A DNA stretch of 64,000 nucleotides from Bacteroidales bacterium (GTDB taxonomy: Bacteria; Bacteroidota; Bacteroidia; Bacteroidales; UBA932), in assembly GCA_016282145.1 (NCBI GenBank), contig JAEEJZ010000034.1:1-64000 (forward strand). The letters run 5' to 3'. Of this stretch, positions 8,616 through 16,981 are shown piece after piece. Position numbers and translations under genes: made by a program. The first letter of the stretch is position 1; every line of letters begins with the position of its first letter. The notes beneath the pieces are model-generated. The model was not told where the DNA came from. It did no database searches and saw only the letters and a program-made list of their open reading frames with translations.

Positions 8616-10533
8616 ACCGACCATCATCGACTTCGTAGAGAAGTACTCCCGGCAGTTTGCCAATAACGTTTATCTTCGTGAGAAGGTGGACGGCACGTGG
8701 AAGGAGATTACCCAGGAACAGACCCGGGAGACGGCTTACCGCATCGGCGCGGGCCTGATGTCCCTCGGCCTGGAGAAGGGAGACAGGATCGCCCTGCTTT
8801 CGGAGAGCCGTGCGATGTGGATTCTGTCGGAAATCGGCGCAATGTACGCCGGTGCCACCGACGTGCCCCTTTCGGTGAACCTGGGTTCGGAGGCGGACCT
8901 GGTGTTCCGCATCAACCATTCCGATGCGAAGTGGGTGCTGGTCTCCTGCAACCATCTCCAGAAAATCCGCAATATCCTGCCCCAGTGCCCCCAGGTGCAG
9001 AAGGTCATCGTCTTTGATGATACCGCCTTCACCGTGAAGGAACTGCAGGATCCTGAGATCCGCATCAGCGAAGTCATCGCCCTGGGAGAAGAATTCCTCG
9101 CGAAAGACCGCGCCGCCTTTGAAGCGCGCTTCCGCAGCGTCGGCCCCGACGATTACGCCAATATAAGTTATACCTCCGGTACGACCGCCGATCCCAAGGG
9201 CATCCTGCTCACGCATCGCAACTATACGGCCAATGTCGAGCAGGGCAATTCCGTCATCTCCGTCCCGGAAAAGAGCGTCATGCTGATCATTCTGCCGCTG
9301 GACCACTGCTTCGCGCACGTGGCGGGAATGTACACGATGATGATTTACGGCGGAAGCATCGCTTTCGTGCCCATCGGGAAGAACGCGCTCGCTACGCTCA
9401 AGAACATCCCGGTCGCCATCCGTGAGACGCGGCCGCACGTGATGCTCTCCGTTCCCGCCCTGGCGCGCAACTTCAAGAAAAATATCGAGGCCGGTATCAA
9501 GGCCCAGGGCCCCTTCGCACAGAAACTCTTCGATTTCGCGGTGCGCAACGCCATCGCCTACAACAAGGAGTACTATAACCGCGGCGGCTTCCTGAACTGG
9601 TGGAGAAAGCCCCTGATGTGGCTTTTCGACAAGATCCTCTTCAAGAAGGTCCGCGAGAGTTTCGGCGGCCGCATGATGTTCTTCGTGGGCGGCGGCGCCC
9701 TGCTGGATATCGAACTCCAGCGCTTCTTCTGCGCGGTCGGTATGCCGATGTTCCAGGGCTATGGCCTGACGGAGGCGACGCCGATCATCTGCGCCAACGC
9801 TGCCGGACACGCGATTTTCGGCTCGTCGGGCCGTCTCGTCCGGCCGATGGACTGCAAGATCTGCGACGACAACGGCAACGAGGTCCCCATCGGACAGAAG
9901 GGCGAAATCGTCATCCGCGGCGAGAATGTGATGGCCGGCTACTGGAAGAATCCCGAAGCCACTGCGAATACGATCATTGACGGCTGGCTGCATACCGGGG
10001 ACATGGGCTATATCTGCCCCTTCGATACGGACTTCCTCTATGTCGTGGGCCGCTTCAAGTCCCTGCTGATTTCTTCCGACGGGGAGAAATACTCTCCCGA
10101 GGCCTTCGAGGACAGTCTGCCCGAGGTGTCGAAGTATGTGGAGGCCGCGGTACTGCACAATAACCAGAACCCCTATACCATCGCGCTGATCGTCCCGGCC
10201 ATGGATGCCCTTGCGGAATATGTGAAGGGGCTCGGGCTGGATCCGGAATCCCGCGAAGGGAAGGAGGCGATGCTCCGGAAGATCCAGGCGGAAATCGACA
10301 GTTATAAGACCGGGGGAGCGCACGCCGACCTTTTCCCCGACCGCTGGCTGCCCTCCGCGCTGGTCATCTGCGACGAACCCTTCTCGATTGCCAACGGTAT
10401 GCTCAATTCCACGATGAAGATGGTGCGCCGCAAGGTCGAGGAGCACTATGCCGAGGGTATGGCTTATGCCTATACCTCGGAGGGCAAGCAACTGCTCAAC
10501 GAGCGCAACCTGGCCGCATTGAAAGTGAAATAA
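8605..10533 (+). CDS. Long-chain fatty acid--CoA ligase (AMP-forming)
   Basis: Adenylate-forming enzyme that activates fatty acids to acyl-CoA via acyl-AMP; membrane-associated. 642 residues, the length of the FadD15/ACSL-like group. The phosphate-binding motif YTSGTTADPKG is near residue 189; later motifs are GYGLTEATP, GWLHTGDMGY and GRFKSLLISSDGEKYSPE, which carries the hinge and the approach to the catalytic lysine region. No transmembrane domain is apparent. It overlaps the second deoxynucleoside kinase by 11 bases. The acyl chain preference is not readable from the sequence. Confidence 0.88.
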   Translation: MANRPTIIDFVEKYSRQFANNVYLREKVDGTWKEITQEQTRETAYRIGAGLMSLGLEKGDRIALLSESRAMWILSEIGAMYAGATDVPLSVNLGSEADLVFRINHSDAKWVLVSCNHLQKIRNILPQCPQVQKVIVFDDTAFTVKELQDPEIRISEVIALGEEFLAKDRAAFEARFRSVGPDDYANISYTSGTTADPKGILLTHRNYTANVEQGNSVISVPEKSVMLIILPLDHCFAHVAGMYTMMIYGGSIAFVPIGKNALATLKNIPVAIRETRPHVMLSVPALARNFKKNIEAGIKAQGPFAQKLFDFAVRNAIAYNKEYYNRGGFLNWWRKPLMWLFDKILFKKVRESFGGRMMFFVGGGALLDIELQRFFCAVGMPMFQGYGLTEATPIICANAAGHAIFGSSGRLVRPMDCKICDDNGNEVPIGQKGEIVIRGENVMAGYWKNPEATANTIIDGWLHTGDMGYICPFDTDFLYVVGRFKSLLISSDGEKYSPEAFEDSLPEVSKYVEAAVLHNNQNPYTIALIVPAMDALAEYVKGLGLDPESREGKEAMLRKIQAEIDSYKTGGAHADLFPDRWLPSALVICDEPFSIANGMLNSTMKMVRRKVEEHYAEGMAYAYTSEGKQLLNERNLAALKVK

Positions 10534-10554
10534 TAACCTTAAAACCCAATAACA

Positions 10555-11826
10555 ATGTCAAACACAGCCGCAAAGAAGAGCTACACCCCCGCCATCGTGG
10601 TGATGTTCGCTCTGTTCTTCATGATTGCCTTCGTAACGAACCTGGCCGGTTCGATGGGCGTCATCGTCACCAATCAGTTCGGCGCTTCCAAGGCGCTCAG
10701 TCAGCTGGGCAGCCTCGCCAACTTCATCGCTTACGCCTGCATGGGTATTCCCGCGGGCCTGATCCTCAAGCGCAAAGGTTATAAGTTTACGTCCCGCGCC
10801 GCCGTGGTGGTGGGCTTCGTGGGCGTGGCCATCCAGTTCCTCTCCGGATATATGGAGTCCTTCGCCGTCTATGTGGCCGGTGCCTTTGTCGCCGGTTTCT
10901 CGATGTGTATGCTCAATATCGTCGTGAACCCGATGCTCAACACGCTCGGCGGCGGCGGTAACAAGGGCAATCAGCTCATCCAGTGGGGCGGTTCCTGCAA
11001 TTCCATCGGCGGTACCCTGGCTCCCGTCTTCGTCGGTTGGCTCGTGGGCGGCTCCATCGCGGATGCGACCGTCGCCAAGGCGGCTCCCGTGATGATTATC
11101 GCCATGTCCATCTTCGCCATCGCCTACATCGTCATTTCCTTCACCGAAATCCCCGAGCCGCACATGGAGACCCCTGAGGAGAAGGCCGCGCGCATTTCCG
11201 GCAAGGCCGAGAAGGATCCGCACAGCGCCCTTTCCTTCCGTCATTTCGTGCTCGGTGCCATTTCCATCTTCTTCTATGTGGGTATCGAGGTCGGCATCCC
11301 CAATACGGCCAATGTGTATTTCTCCGGTCTGGACTGGGTGGGACCTGCCATTACCGGTACCTTCATCGGGGCTTACTGGTTCTGCATGCTGCTCGGCCGT
11401 CTGGGCGGTGGCATCATCGGCGGTAAATTCTCCAGCAAGAGCATGCTGCTCTGCACTTCCTCGCTGGCCATCCTGCTGATCCTCTGCGCGATGTTCATCC
11501 CGGAGACGGCGACCCTTTCCATCGCAGGCATGACCGTTCCCGCGAGCCTGGGCCTGCTGGTCCTTTGCGGTTTCTGCACCTCCATCATGTGGGGTTCCAT
11601 TTTCAACCTTTCCGTCGAGGGCCTCGGCAAATATACCGCTGCGGCTTCCGGCATCTTCATGACACTGGTCTGCGGTGGCGGTATCATCCCCTTCCTGCAG
11701 AACCTCATCGCTGACAAGGTCGGCTCCATGCAGAGCTACTGGCTGCTCGTCATCTGCCTGGGCTACCTGGTATTCTACGCCGCCATCGGCAGCAAGAACG
11801 TCAACAAGGACATTAAAATCGACTAA
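10555..11826 (+). CDS. MFS sugar transporter, FucP/GluP-like
   Basis: Inner-membrane major facilitator carrier, 423 residues with about 12 hydrophobic segments. The conserved NPMLNTLGGGGNKGNQLIQ region after the fourth segment matches sugar:proton symporters of the FucP/glucose-galactose type found in Bacteroidetes. A ROK-family sugar kinase starts three bases after its stop, so the pair probably imports and phosphorylates a hexose, most likely glucose. A 21-base gap without a terminator separates it from the acyl-CoA synthetase. Confidence 0.82.
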   Translation: MSNTAAKKSYTPAIVVMFALFFMIAFVTNLAGSMGVIVTNQFGASKALSQLGSLANFIAYACMGIPAGLILKRKGYKFTSRAAVVVGFVGVAIQFLSGYMESFAVYVAGAFVAGFSMCMLNIVVNPMLNTLGGGGNKGNQLIQWGGSCNSIGGTLAPVFVGWLVGGSIADATVAKAAPVMIIAMSIFAIAYIVISFTEIPEPHMETPEEKAARISGKAEKDPHSALSFRHFVLGAISIFFYVGIEVGIPNTANVYFSGLDWVGPAITGTFIGAYWFCMLLGRLGGGIIGGKFSSKSMLLCTSSLAILLILCAMFIPETATLSIAGMTVPASLGLLVLCGFCTSIMWGSIFNLSVEGLGKYTAAASGIFMTLVCGGGIIPFLQNLIADKVGSMQSYWLLVICLGYLVFYAAIGSKNVNKDIKID

Positions 11827-11829
11827 AAT

Positions 11830-12789
11830 ATGGCACAGGAATTTGTAGTAGGCGTCGATATCGGCGGCCAGACTTCCAAGATTGGTGTAGTGGATAAGCA
11901 CGGGGAGATCCTCGCGCAGAGCGTAATCCGTTCCGATACCTATGGCACGGATGCCAAAGCCTATATCGCCGCCCTTGCGGAGGCTGTCAGCCTCTGTATC
12001 AAACAGGCCGGCAAGAAGCCCGGGGATATCCGCGGCGTGGGCGTAGGTGCCCCGAATGGAAATTATTATACCGGACAGGTGGCTTTCGCCCCGAATCTCG
12101 CCTGGGCGGCCAAGACTTCCGTTCCGCTCAAGGACCTGCTTTCCGAAGCGCTGGGCGGACTGCCTGTTACCGTGACCAACGATGCCAATGCCGCCGCCCT
12201 GGGTGAAATGACCTACGGCGCTGCCAAGGGTATGACGAATTTCATCATGATTACCCTGGGCACCGGTGTCGGCAGCGGTATCGTCATCGACGGGAAAGTG
12301 CTCTACGGACACGACGGCTTTGCCGGGGAACTGGGACACGTCACGGTGGTACGCAATAACGGCCGCATGTGCGGCTGCGGACGTTCCGGCTGTCTCGAGG
12401 CCTATTGCTCCGCGATGGGTATCGCGCGTACGGCCCGCGAATGGCTGGCCGCGTCGGATGAGCCTTCGCTGCTCCGGGAACTGGAGAACATCACTTCCAA
12501 GGATATTTACGATGCCGCCAAGAAGGGCGATGCCTTCGCCCTGCGCGTCTTCGATTATACCGGAACCCTGCTGGGACGCAGCTTTGCGGACTTCATCGCG
12601 TTCAGCGCACCGGAGGCCATCGTGCTCTTCGGCGGTCTGGCGCGGGCCAAGGAATTCCTCTATGAGCCCATGCAGAAAGCCATGAACGACAGCGTGCTCA
12701 ACATCTGGAAGAACAAGGTGAAGATCATCTTCTCTTCCCTCAAGGAGAACGATGCCGCCATCCTCGGCGCCTCGGCGCTTGCCTGGTAA
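11830..12789 (+). CDS. ROK-family glucokinase-like sugar kinase
   Basis: Phosphorylates a hexose, probably glucose, with ATP. 319 residues. The N-terminal phosphate loop is VGVDIGGQTSKIG; the sugar-binding region TNDANAAALGE is followed by LGTGVGSG, GELGH and the ROK zinc motif CGCGRSGCLE near residue 180. No DNA-binding domain precedes the kinase, so it is an enzyme and not an NagC-type repressor. It lies three bases after the MFS gene, which supports coupled uptake and phosphorylation. Confidence 0.88.
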   Translation: MAQEFVVGVDIGGQTSKIGVVDKHGEILAQSVIRSDTYGTDAKAYIAALAEAVSLCIKQAGKKPGDIRGVGVGAPNGNYYTGQVAFAPNLAWAAKTSVPLKDLLSEALGGLPVTVTNDANAAALGEMTYGAAKGMTNFIMITLGTGVGSGIVIDGKVLYGHDGFAGELGHVTVVRNNGRMCGCGRSGCLEAYCSAMGIARTAREWLAASDEPSLLRELENITSKDIYDAAKKGDAFALRVFDYTGTLLGRSFADFIAFSAPEAIVLFGGLARAKEFLYEPMQKAMNDSVLNIWKNKVKIIFSSLKENDAAILGASALAW

Positions 12790-12821
12790 CACATTAACAA
12801 TCAATAAACCAAAAAATCATT

Positions 12822-13619
12822 ATGAAAGTTTTTAAATTCATTGCTATCGCTTCCGCGGCGCTGATCGTTTTCGCCTGCGGAAATTCGAAGAAGTATCCTG
12901 CCGGCATTACCGCCGAGCAGAAGGCCCAGATCGACTCCGTGACGCCCACCAAGGCCGAAATTGACTCTGTCAGCTTCCTCCTGGGTATCAACTATGGTGC
13001 ATTCCTCGTGCAGCAGGGCTTCAAGGAGGATGTGAACATGTCCCAGCTCGTTGCCGGTATCAAGGATTTCCTGGCTGCGAAGGGCGATATGAACGACGAG
13101 GGTTTCACCGAGCAGTTCAAGATCGATCCCATGGAGATGGGAGCCATCATCGGCCGCTACATGGACAAGAAGAGCAAGGTCGCCCTGGTGACCAACAAGG
13201 CTGAGGAAGAGGCTTTCCTTGCTGCCAATGCAACCAAGGAAGGCGTGCAGACCACCGAGTCCGGCCTTCAGTACAAGATTATCGAGCCGGGTAACGATGT
13301 GAAGCCCGGTCCGGCCGACACCGTGTTCCTGACCTACAAGGGAACCCTGATCGACGGTAAGGTGTTCGACGAGTCCCAGGATACCACCAGCTTCCCGCTG
13401 GGCGGCGTGGTCGCCGGTTTCCGTGAGGGCCTCCAGCTGGTGGGCGAAGGTGGCAGTGCCATCCTCTACATCCCTTCAGCCCTGGGTTATGGCGAGCGCG
13501 GACAGCGCAATCCCTACACCGGTCAGTATTCCATTGAGGGCAACAAACTCCTCATCTTCGAGGTGAATGTCGCGAAGGTGGCGCCGAAAGTTGAAGTAGA
13601 GGAAGAGGAAAAGAAATAA
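12822..13619 (+). CDS. FKBP-type peptidyl-prolyl isomerase lipoprotein
   Basis: Envelope folding helper related to FkpA/Mip. The N-terminal hydrophobic stretch ends in FAC at residue 19, a probable lipid-attachment cysteine. An alpha-helical FKBP N-terminal domain covers roughly residues 40-140 and the FKBP catalytic domain about 155-252 (DTVFLTYKGTLIDGKVFDES, VVAGFREGLQ, YIPSALGYGERG). The extreme C-terminus is acidic (VEVEEEEKK). 265 residues, a usual length. Repeat copy B, which forms a terminator-like hairpin, begins 14 bases after the stop. Confidence 0.9.
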   Translation: MKVFKFIAIASAALIVFACGNSKKYPAGITAEQKAQIDSVTPTKAEIDSVSFLLGINYGAFLVQQGFKEDVNMSQLVAGIKDFLAAKGDMNDEGFTEQFKIDPMEMGAIIGRYMDKKSKVALVTNKAEEEAFLAANATKEGVQTTESGLQYKIIEPGNDVKPGPADTVFLTYKGTLIDGKVFDESQDTTSFPLGGVVAGFREGLQLVGEGGSAILYIPSALGYGERGQRNPYTGQYSIEGNKLLIFEVNVAKVAPKVEVEEEEKK

Positions 13620-13632
13620 CTCTGCTCACTGA

Positions 13633-13715
13633 AAAAAATATCCTGCGGCAACGGGCACTTGTTGCTTCGCAACCCTATCCGGGTAAATGTGCCCTAACGC
13701 CGCAGGATATTTTTT
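13633..13715. repeat. Dispersed structured repeat, copy B, in bidirectional terminator
   Basis: Perfect 17-base arms, 13633-13649 and 13699-13715, start with A6 and end with T6 around a GC-rich stem, so the element has the form of an intrinsic terminator in both directions. It lies between convergent genes (the FKBP lipoprotein and the pRiA4b-like protein) and reaches into the latter's stop codon. The apical part is the short core: GGGCAC/GTGCCC, GTTGC-TTC-GCAAC and CCTATCCGGG. The core is identical to copy A while the arm sequence differs with compensating changes. Confidence 0.87.
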
Positions 13716-14256
13716 ATTCGTTCGCGTCGTAGATGACTTCTTCTTCATCGTCGGAACCGTCCTCCTCCTCGTCATCGAAATCTTCGTCATCGTCGTCATC
13801 GTCGTCCGGCCGTTCGCCGGGCAGGTGTCGCTGCTCTTCCGGCAGGTCCTCGAAGGCGACATAGCCGTTCTCGAAGGCTTCCGGGACGGGCCCTTTGCTT
13901 TCCAGCAGGGCGGGCCGGGCCGTCGCAGTGCCCGGATCTTCCCCTTCCAGGGTGATGATCACGCTCTTTTTCGAAGCGACGTCATAGAAATAGATGAACT
14001 GCGTGACGCCCTCCGCCACGGTGCGGGCGATGCTTACCGCGTCAACCGTGCCGGAACCTATGTCGATGAGGGCATAGCGGGCCTTGACGCACCCTTCGGC
14101 GTCCAGGGCCTTGAAGAGAATCTGCTGGTCGGCCGGGAATTCCAGGTCGGCCTGTAATTGCTTGTGGAAAGTGTAGAGCGTATTCTCTCCGTTAACGGTG
14201 TAGAGGCGGTAAAAACCTTTGATGCCCGCAAGGGTGACGCGATATCTGTAGTTCAT
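13714..14256 (-). CDS. pRiA4b ORF-3-like protein with acidic tail
   Basis: 180 residues from ATG 14256. The N-terminal half (YRVTLAGIKGFYRLY, TLYTFHKQLQADLEF, DQQILFKAL) resembles the plasmid pRiA4b ORF-3 family, whose function is unknown. The C-terminus is an extreme run of aspartate and glutamate (GERPDDDDDDDEDFDDEEE). The open frame continues upstream, but the -7 box TATCTTCG (14261-14268) ends four bases before ATG 14256 and the divergent IMPACT gene occupies the upstream part, so this start is preferred. Family assignment is moderate; it could equally be called a conserved acidic protein. Confidence 0.6.
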   Translation of the reverse strand: MNYRYRVTLAGIKGFYRLYTVNGENTLYTFHKQLQADLEFPADQQILFKALDAEGCVKARYALIDIGSGTVDAVSIARTVAEGVTQFIYFYDVASKKSVIITLEGEDPGTATARPALLESKGPVPEAFENGYVAFEDLPEEQRHLPGERPDDDDDDDEDFDDEEEDGSDDEEEVIYDANE

Positions 14257-14288
14257 ATTGCGAAGATAGGAATAAATCACTAAATTTG
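14257..14288 (+). promoter_or_regulatory. Promoter of the IMPACT-family gene
   Basis: ATTG (14257-14260), 20 bases, then a perfect TAAATTTG (14281-14288). The TTG start at 14297 follows eight bases on. The site interleaves with the divergent promoter of the pRiA4b-like gene (TATCTTCG on the other strand at 14261-14268). Confidence 0.55.
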
Positions 14289-14296
14289 GACTGGTT

Positions 14297-14905
14297 TTGG
14301 AGATAAAAGATACATATCTCAGCATAGCAGAACGCTCCCGGGGGCTGTATAAGGCGAGTGGCAGCCGCTTTATCGCCTTTGCCATTCCTGTAGAGAACGA
14401 GGCCCAGATCCGTGACGAGGTCCAGGCGCTGCGCCGGGAATACCACGACGCCCGCCATCATTGCATTGCCTGGCGGCTGGGCCACGACGGGGCGCGCTGG
14501 CGGGCTTCCGACGACGGGGAACCTTCCGGAAGTGCCGGCCGTCAGATTCTCGGCCGTATCGATGCCGAAGGCCTGAGTGACGTGCTGGTGGTCGTAGTCC
14601 GTTATTTCGGCGGCGTGAAACTCGGCATTCCCGGTCTGATCGAGGCGTATCGCAGCGCGACCGCCGATGCGCTTTCTTCCGTTCCCAAATGCGAAAAAAT
14701 CGCCTGTATTTCCTATCATCTGCGTTTTGATTACGCGGCGATGCCGGCCGTGATGAAACTGCTTAAGGATATGGAACTCAAACAGATAAATCCGGTTTTT
14801 GAAGAGAATTGCAGCCTGGGGACGGCCGTCCGTCTGTCCCGGGCGGAGGCCTTTGAAAAGGCTGCCGGGGAAATCCCTTCCTGCACAGTGGAGAAACTTG
14901 TTTGA
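14297..14905 (+). CDS. IMPACT/YigZ family protein
   Basis: Member of the UPF0029/YigZ family, two-domain proteins with an RNase PH/EF-G-like N-terminal fold; the bacterial role is poorly known. Signature residues are seen in CIAWRLG, ASDDGEPSGSAGRQIL and VVVVRYFGGVKLGIPGLIEAY. 202 residues, the normal size. Start is TTG at 14297: no in-frame ATG precedes the conserved N-terminus (DTYLSIAERSRGLYKASGSR), and a TAAATTTG box ends eight bases upstream. Confidence 0.87.
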   Translation: MEIKDTYLSIAERSRGLYKASGSRFIAFAIPVENEAQIRDEVQALRREYHDARHHCIAWRLGHDGARWRASDDGEPSGSAGRQILGRIDAEGLSDVLVVVVRYFGGVKLGIPGLIEAYRSATADALSSVPKCEKIACISYHLRFDYAAMPAVMKLLKDMELKQINPVFEENCSLGTAVRLSRAEAFEKAAGEIPSCTVEKLV

Positions 14906-14973
14906 AATGTCAGAAGAATTGAGTATTTTTATCGTCCCAATCATGGGGTAGTATATTAACTTATTTTTTAAAA

Positions 14974-16047
14974 ATGAAAAAAGTACATGTTTTCAATGCC
15001 GGTCCCTGCCTGCTCCCGCAGGTGGCGATCGACGCCGCGGTTGAAGCACTCAAGGATTTCAAGGGTACCGGAGTCTCCCTGATTTCCATCTCCCACCGCA
15101 CCAAGGAGTGGGAAAGCGTCATGGATGAATGCCGCGCGAATTGGAAAGAACTTCTCAATATTCCCGATGATTATGAAACCCTTCTCCTCGGCGGCGGTGC
15201 GAGCCTGCAGTTCCTCTGCGCGCCGATGAACTTCCTGGAGAAGAAGGGCGCCTATCTGGAGACCGGCGTCTGGGCCAAGAAGGCCTTCAAGGAAGCCAAG
15301 GGTATCGGCAATGCGGTGGTCGTCGCTTCGTCGGCGGACCGCAACTACTGCTACGTCCCCAAGGATTATGAAATTCCTGCCGATGCAGACTATTTCCACA
15401 TCACCACCAACAATACCATCTACGGAACGGAACTGCATACTGATATCGACAGCCCCGTGCCCCTGATCGCCGATATGTCTTCGGATATCCTGAGCCGCCG
15501 CATCGACGTGAGCAAGTACGCGCTGATCTACGGCGGTGCGCAGAAGAACGCGGGCCCTGCCGGCGTCGCGTTTGCGATCGTCCGTAAGGATGCCCTCGGG
15601 AAGGTCAGCCGCTATATCCCGACGATGCTCGACTACCGTACCCACATCGACAAGGGTTCGATGTTCAATACGCCGCCCGTCTTCTCCATCTTCGTGATGA
15701 ACGAGACGCTGAAGTGGCTCAAGGCTATGGGCGGTATCGATGCGATCCACGCGCTGGACGTGAAGAAGGCCGAGACCCTCTATGCCGAGATCGACCGCAA
15801 TCCCTTCTTTGTCGGCACCGCCGACAAGGCCGACCGTTCCATCATGAACGTCTGCTTCGTGATGGCGCCCGGCAAGGAAGAACTCCAGGACGAGTTCCTC
15901 GCTTTCGCCAAGGAGCGCGGGATGGTGGGCATCAAGGGCCATCGTTCCGTAGGCGGATTCCGCGCCTCCCTCTACAATGCCTGCACGCAGGAGGATGTGG
16001 ATGCGCTGGTCGCCGTCATGCAGGAGTTTGAAAACCTTAAAAAGTAA
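14974..16047 (+). CDS. serC: Phosphoserine aminotransferase
   Basis: PLP-dependent enzyme converting 3-phosphohydroxypyruvate and glutamate to phosphoserine; second step of serine synthesis and also used in the pyridoxal phosphate route. 357 residues. The start [12 protein letters not shown] is typical, and the PLP-binding lysine is in [12 protein letters not shown] near residue 191. [14 protein letters not shown] closes the active site. It is the first gene of serC-serA-DUF1015 (12-base and 1-base gaps), with the phosphatase serB 34 kb away at 50278. Confidence 0.96.
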   Translation: MKKVHVFNAGPCLLPQVAIDAAVEALKDFKGTGVSLISISHRTKEWESVMDECRANWKELLNIPDDYETLLLGGGASLQFLCAPMNFLEKKGAYLETGVWAKKAFKEAKGIGNAVVVASSADRNYCYVPKDYEIPADADYFHITTNNTIYGTELHTDIDSPVPLIADMSSDILSRRIDVSKYALIYGGAQKNAGPAGVAFAIVRKDALGKVSRYIPTMLDYRTHIDKGSMFNTPPVFSIFVMNETLKWLKAMGGIDAIHALDVKKAETLYAEIDRNPFFVGTADKADRSIMNVCFVMAPGKEELQDEFLAFAKERGMVGIKGHRSVGGFRASLYNACTQEDVDALVAVMQEFENLKK

Positions 16048-16059
16048 GGAGGAAGCCTT

Positions 16060-16980
16060 ATGAAAGTGCTTGTCGCCACCCAGAAACCCTTTGCCGCCGT
16101 TGCGGTGAAAGGCATCCGTGAAATCCTCGAGGCCGCCGGCCACGAGGTCGTCCTGCTGGAAAAATATGCCGAGCAGTCCGATTTGGAAAAAGCGGCAGCC
16201 GATGCCGATGCGATGATCATCCGCTCGGACAAGGTGACTCCGGAAGTCATCGCCGCCGCACCCCGGCTCAAGACCGTCGTGCGCGCCGGCGCCGGCTATG
16301 ACAATGTGGACCTTGATGCTGCTACCGCGAAGGGGATCGTCGTGATGAATACCCCGGGGCAGAATGCCAACGCCGTTGCGGAACTCGCCATCGCCATGAT
16401 GATTTATATGGCCCGTACCCAGTTCACCCCCGCCACCGGCTCCGAGATCCAGGGCAAGACCCTCGGTATCCAGGCCTTCGGGAACGTGGGACGGCTGGTC
16501 GGTGCCAAGGCGAAGGCCCTCGGCATGAAGGTCAAGGCCATCGACCCCTTCCTCCCTGCACAGAAGATTGCGGAAGGCGGCGCCGAACCTGCCAAGGACC
16601 TGGACGATCTCTATGCGACCGGCGATTATGTCAGTATCCACATCCCGGCTACGCCCCAGACCATCCACAGCATCGGTTATGACCTGCTGATGAAGATGCC
16701 CAAGGGTGCGACCCTGATCAATACCGCCCGTAAGGAGGTCATTGACGAGGCCGGTCTGGAGAAAGCCCTCGAAGAGCGCCCGGATCTCAAATATGCCGCC
16801 GACGTGGCTCCGGACAACCTCGCTGCGCTGCAGGAGAAGTTCGGTCTGCGCGTCTTTGCGACGCCCAAGAAGATGGGTGCCCAGACCTCGGAGGCGAACA
16901 TCAATGCCGGCCTTGCCGCCGCCCGCCAGATCGTCGCTTTCTTCGAGAGCGGAGACAAACGTTTCCAGGTAAATAAGTAA
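16060..16980 (+). CDS. serA: D-3-phosphoglycerate dehydrogenase, short lysine type
   Basis: NAD-dependent first enzyme of serine synthesis. 306 residues: only substrate- and cofactor-binding domains, with no C-terminal ACT domain, so no classical serine feedback site. The nucleotide loop is QAFGNVGRLVG; the catalytic arginine region is VVRAGAGYDNVDL. Where most dehydrogenases of this family have TPHIG with the catalytic histidine, this one has TPKKMGAQTSEA. That matches the lysine-type short enzymes known from Entamoeba and Bacteroides. It lies between serC and the DUF1015 gene. Confidence 0.93.
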   Translation: MKVLVATQKPFAAVAVKGIREILEAAGHEVVLLEKYAEQSDLEKAAADADAMIIRSDKVTPEVIAAAPRLKTVVRAGAGYDNVDLDAATAKGIVVMNTPGQNANAVAELAIAMMIYMARTQFTPATGSEIQGKTLGIQAFGNVGRLVGAKAKALGMKVKAIDPFLPAQKIAEGGAEPAKDLDDLYATGDYVSIHIPATPQTIHSIGYDLLMKMPKGATLINTARKEVIDEAGLEKALEERPDLKYAADVAPDNLAALQEKFGLRVFATPKKMGAQTSEANINAGLAAARQIVAFFESGDKRFQVNK

Positions 16981-16981
16981 T

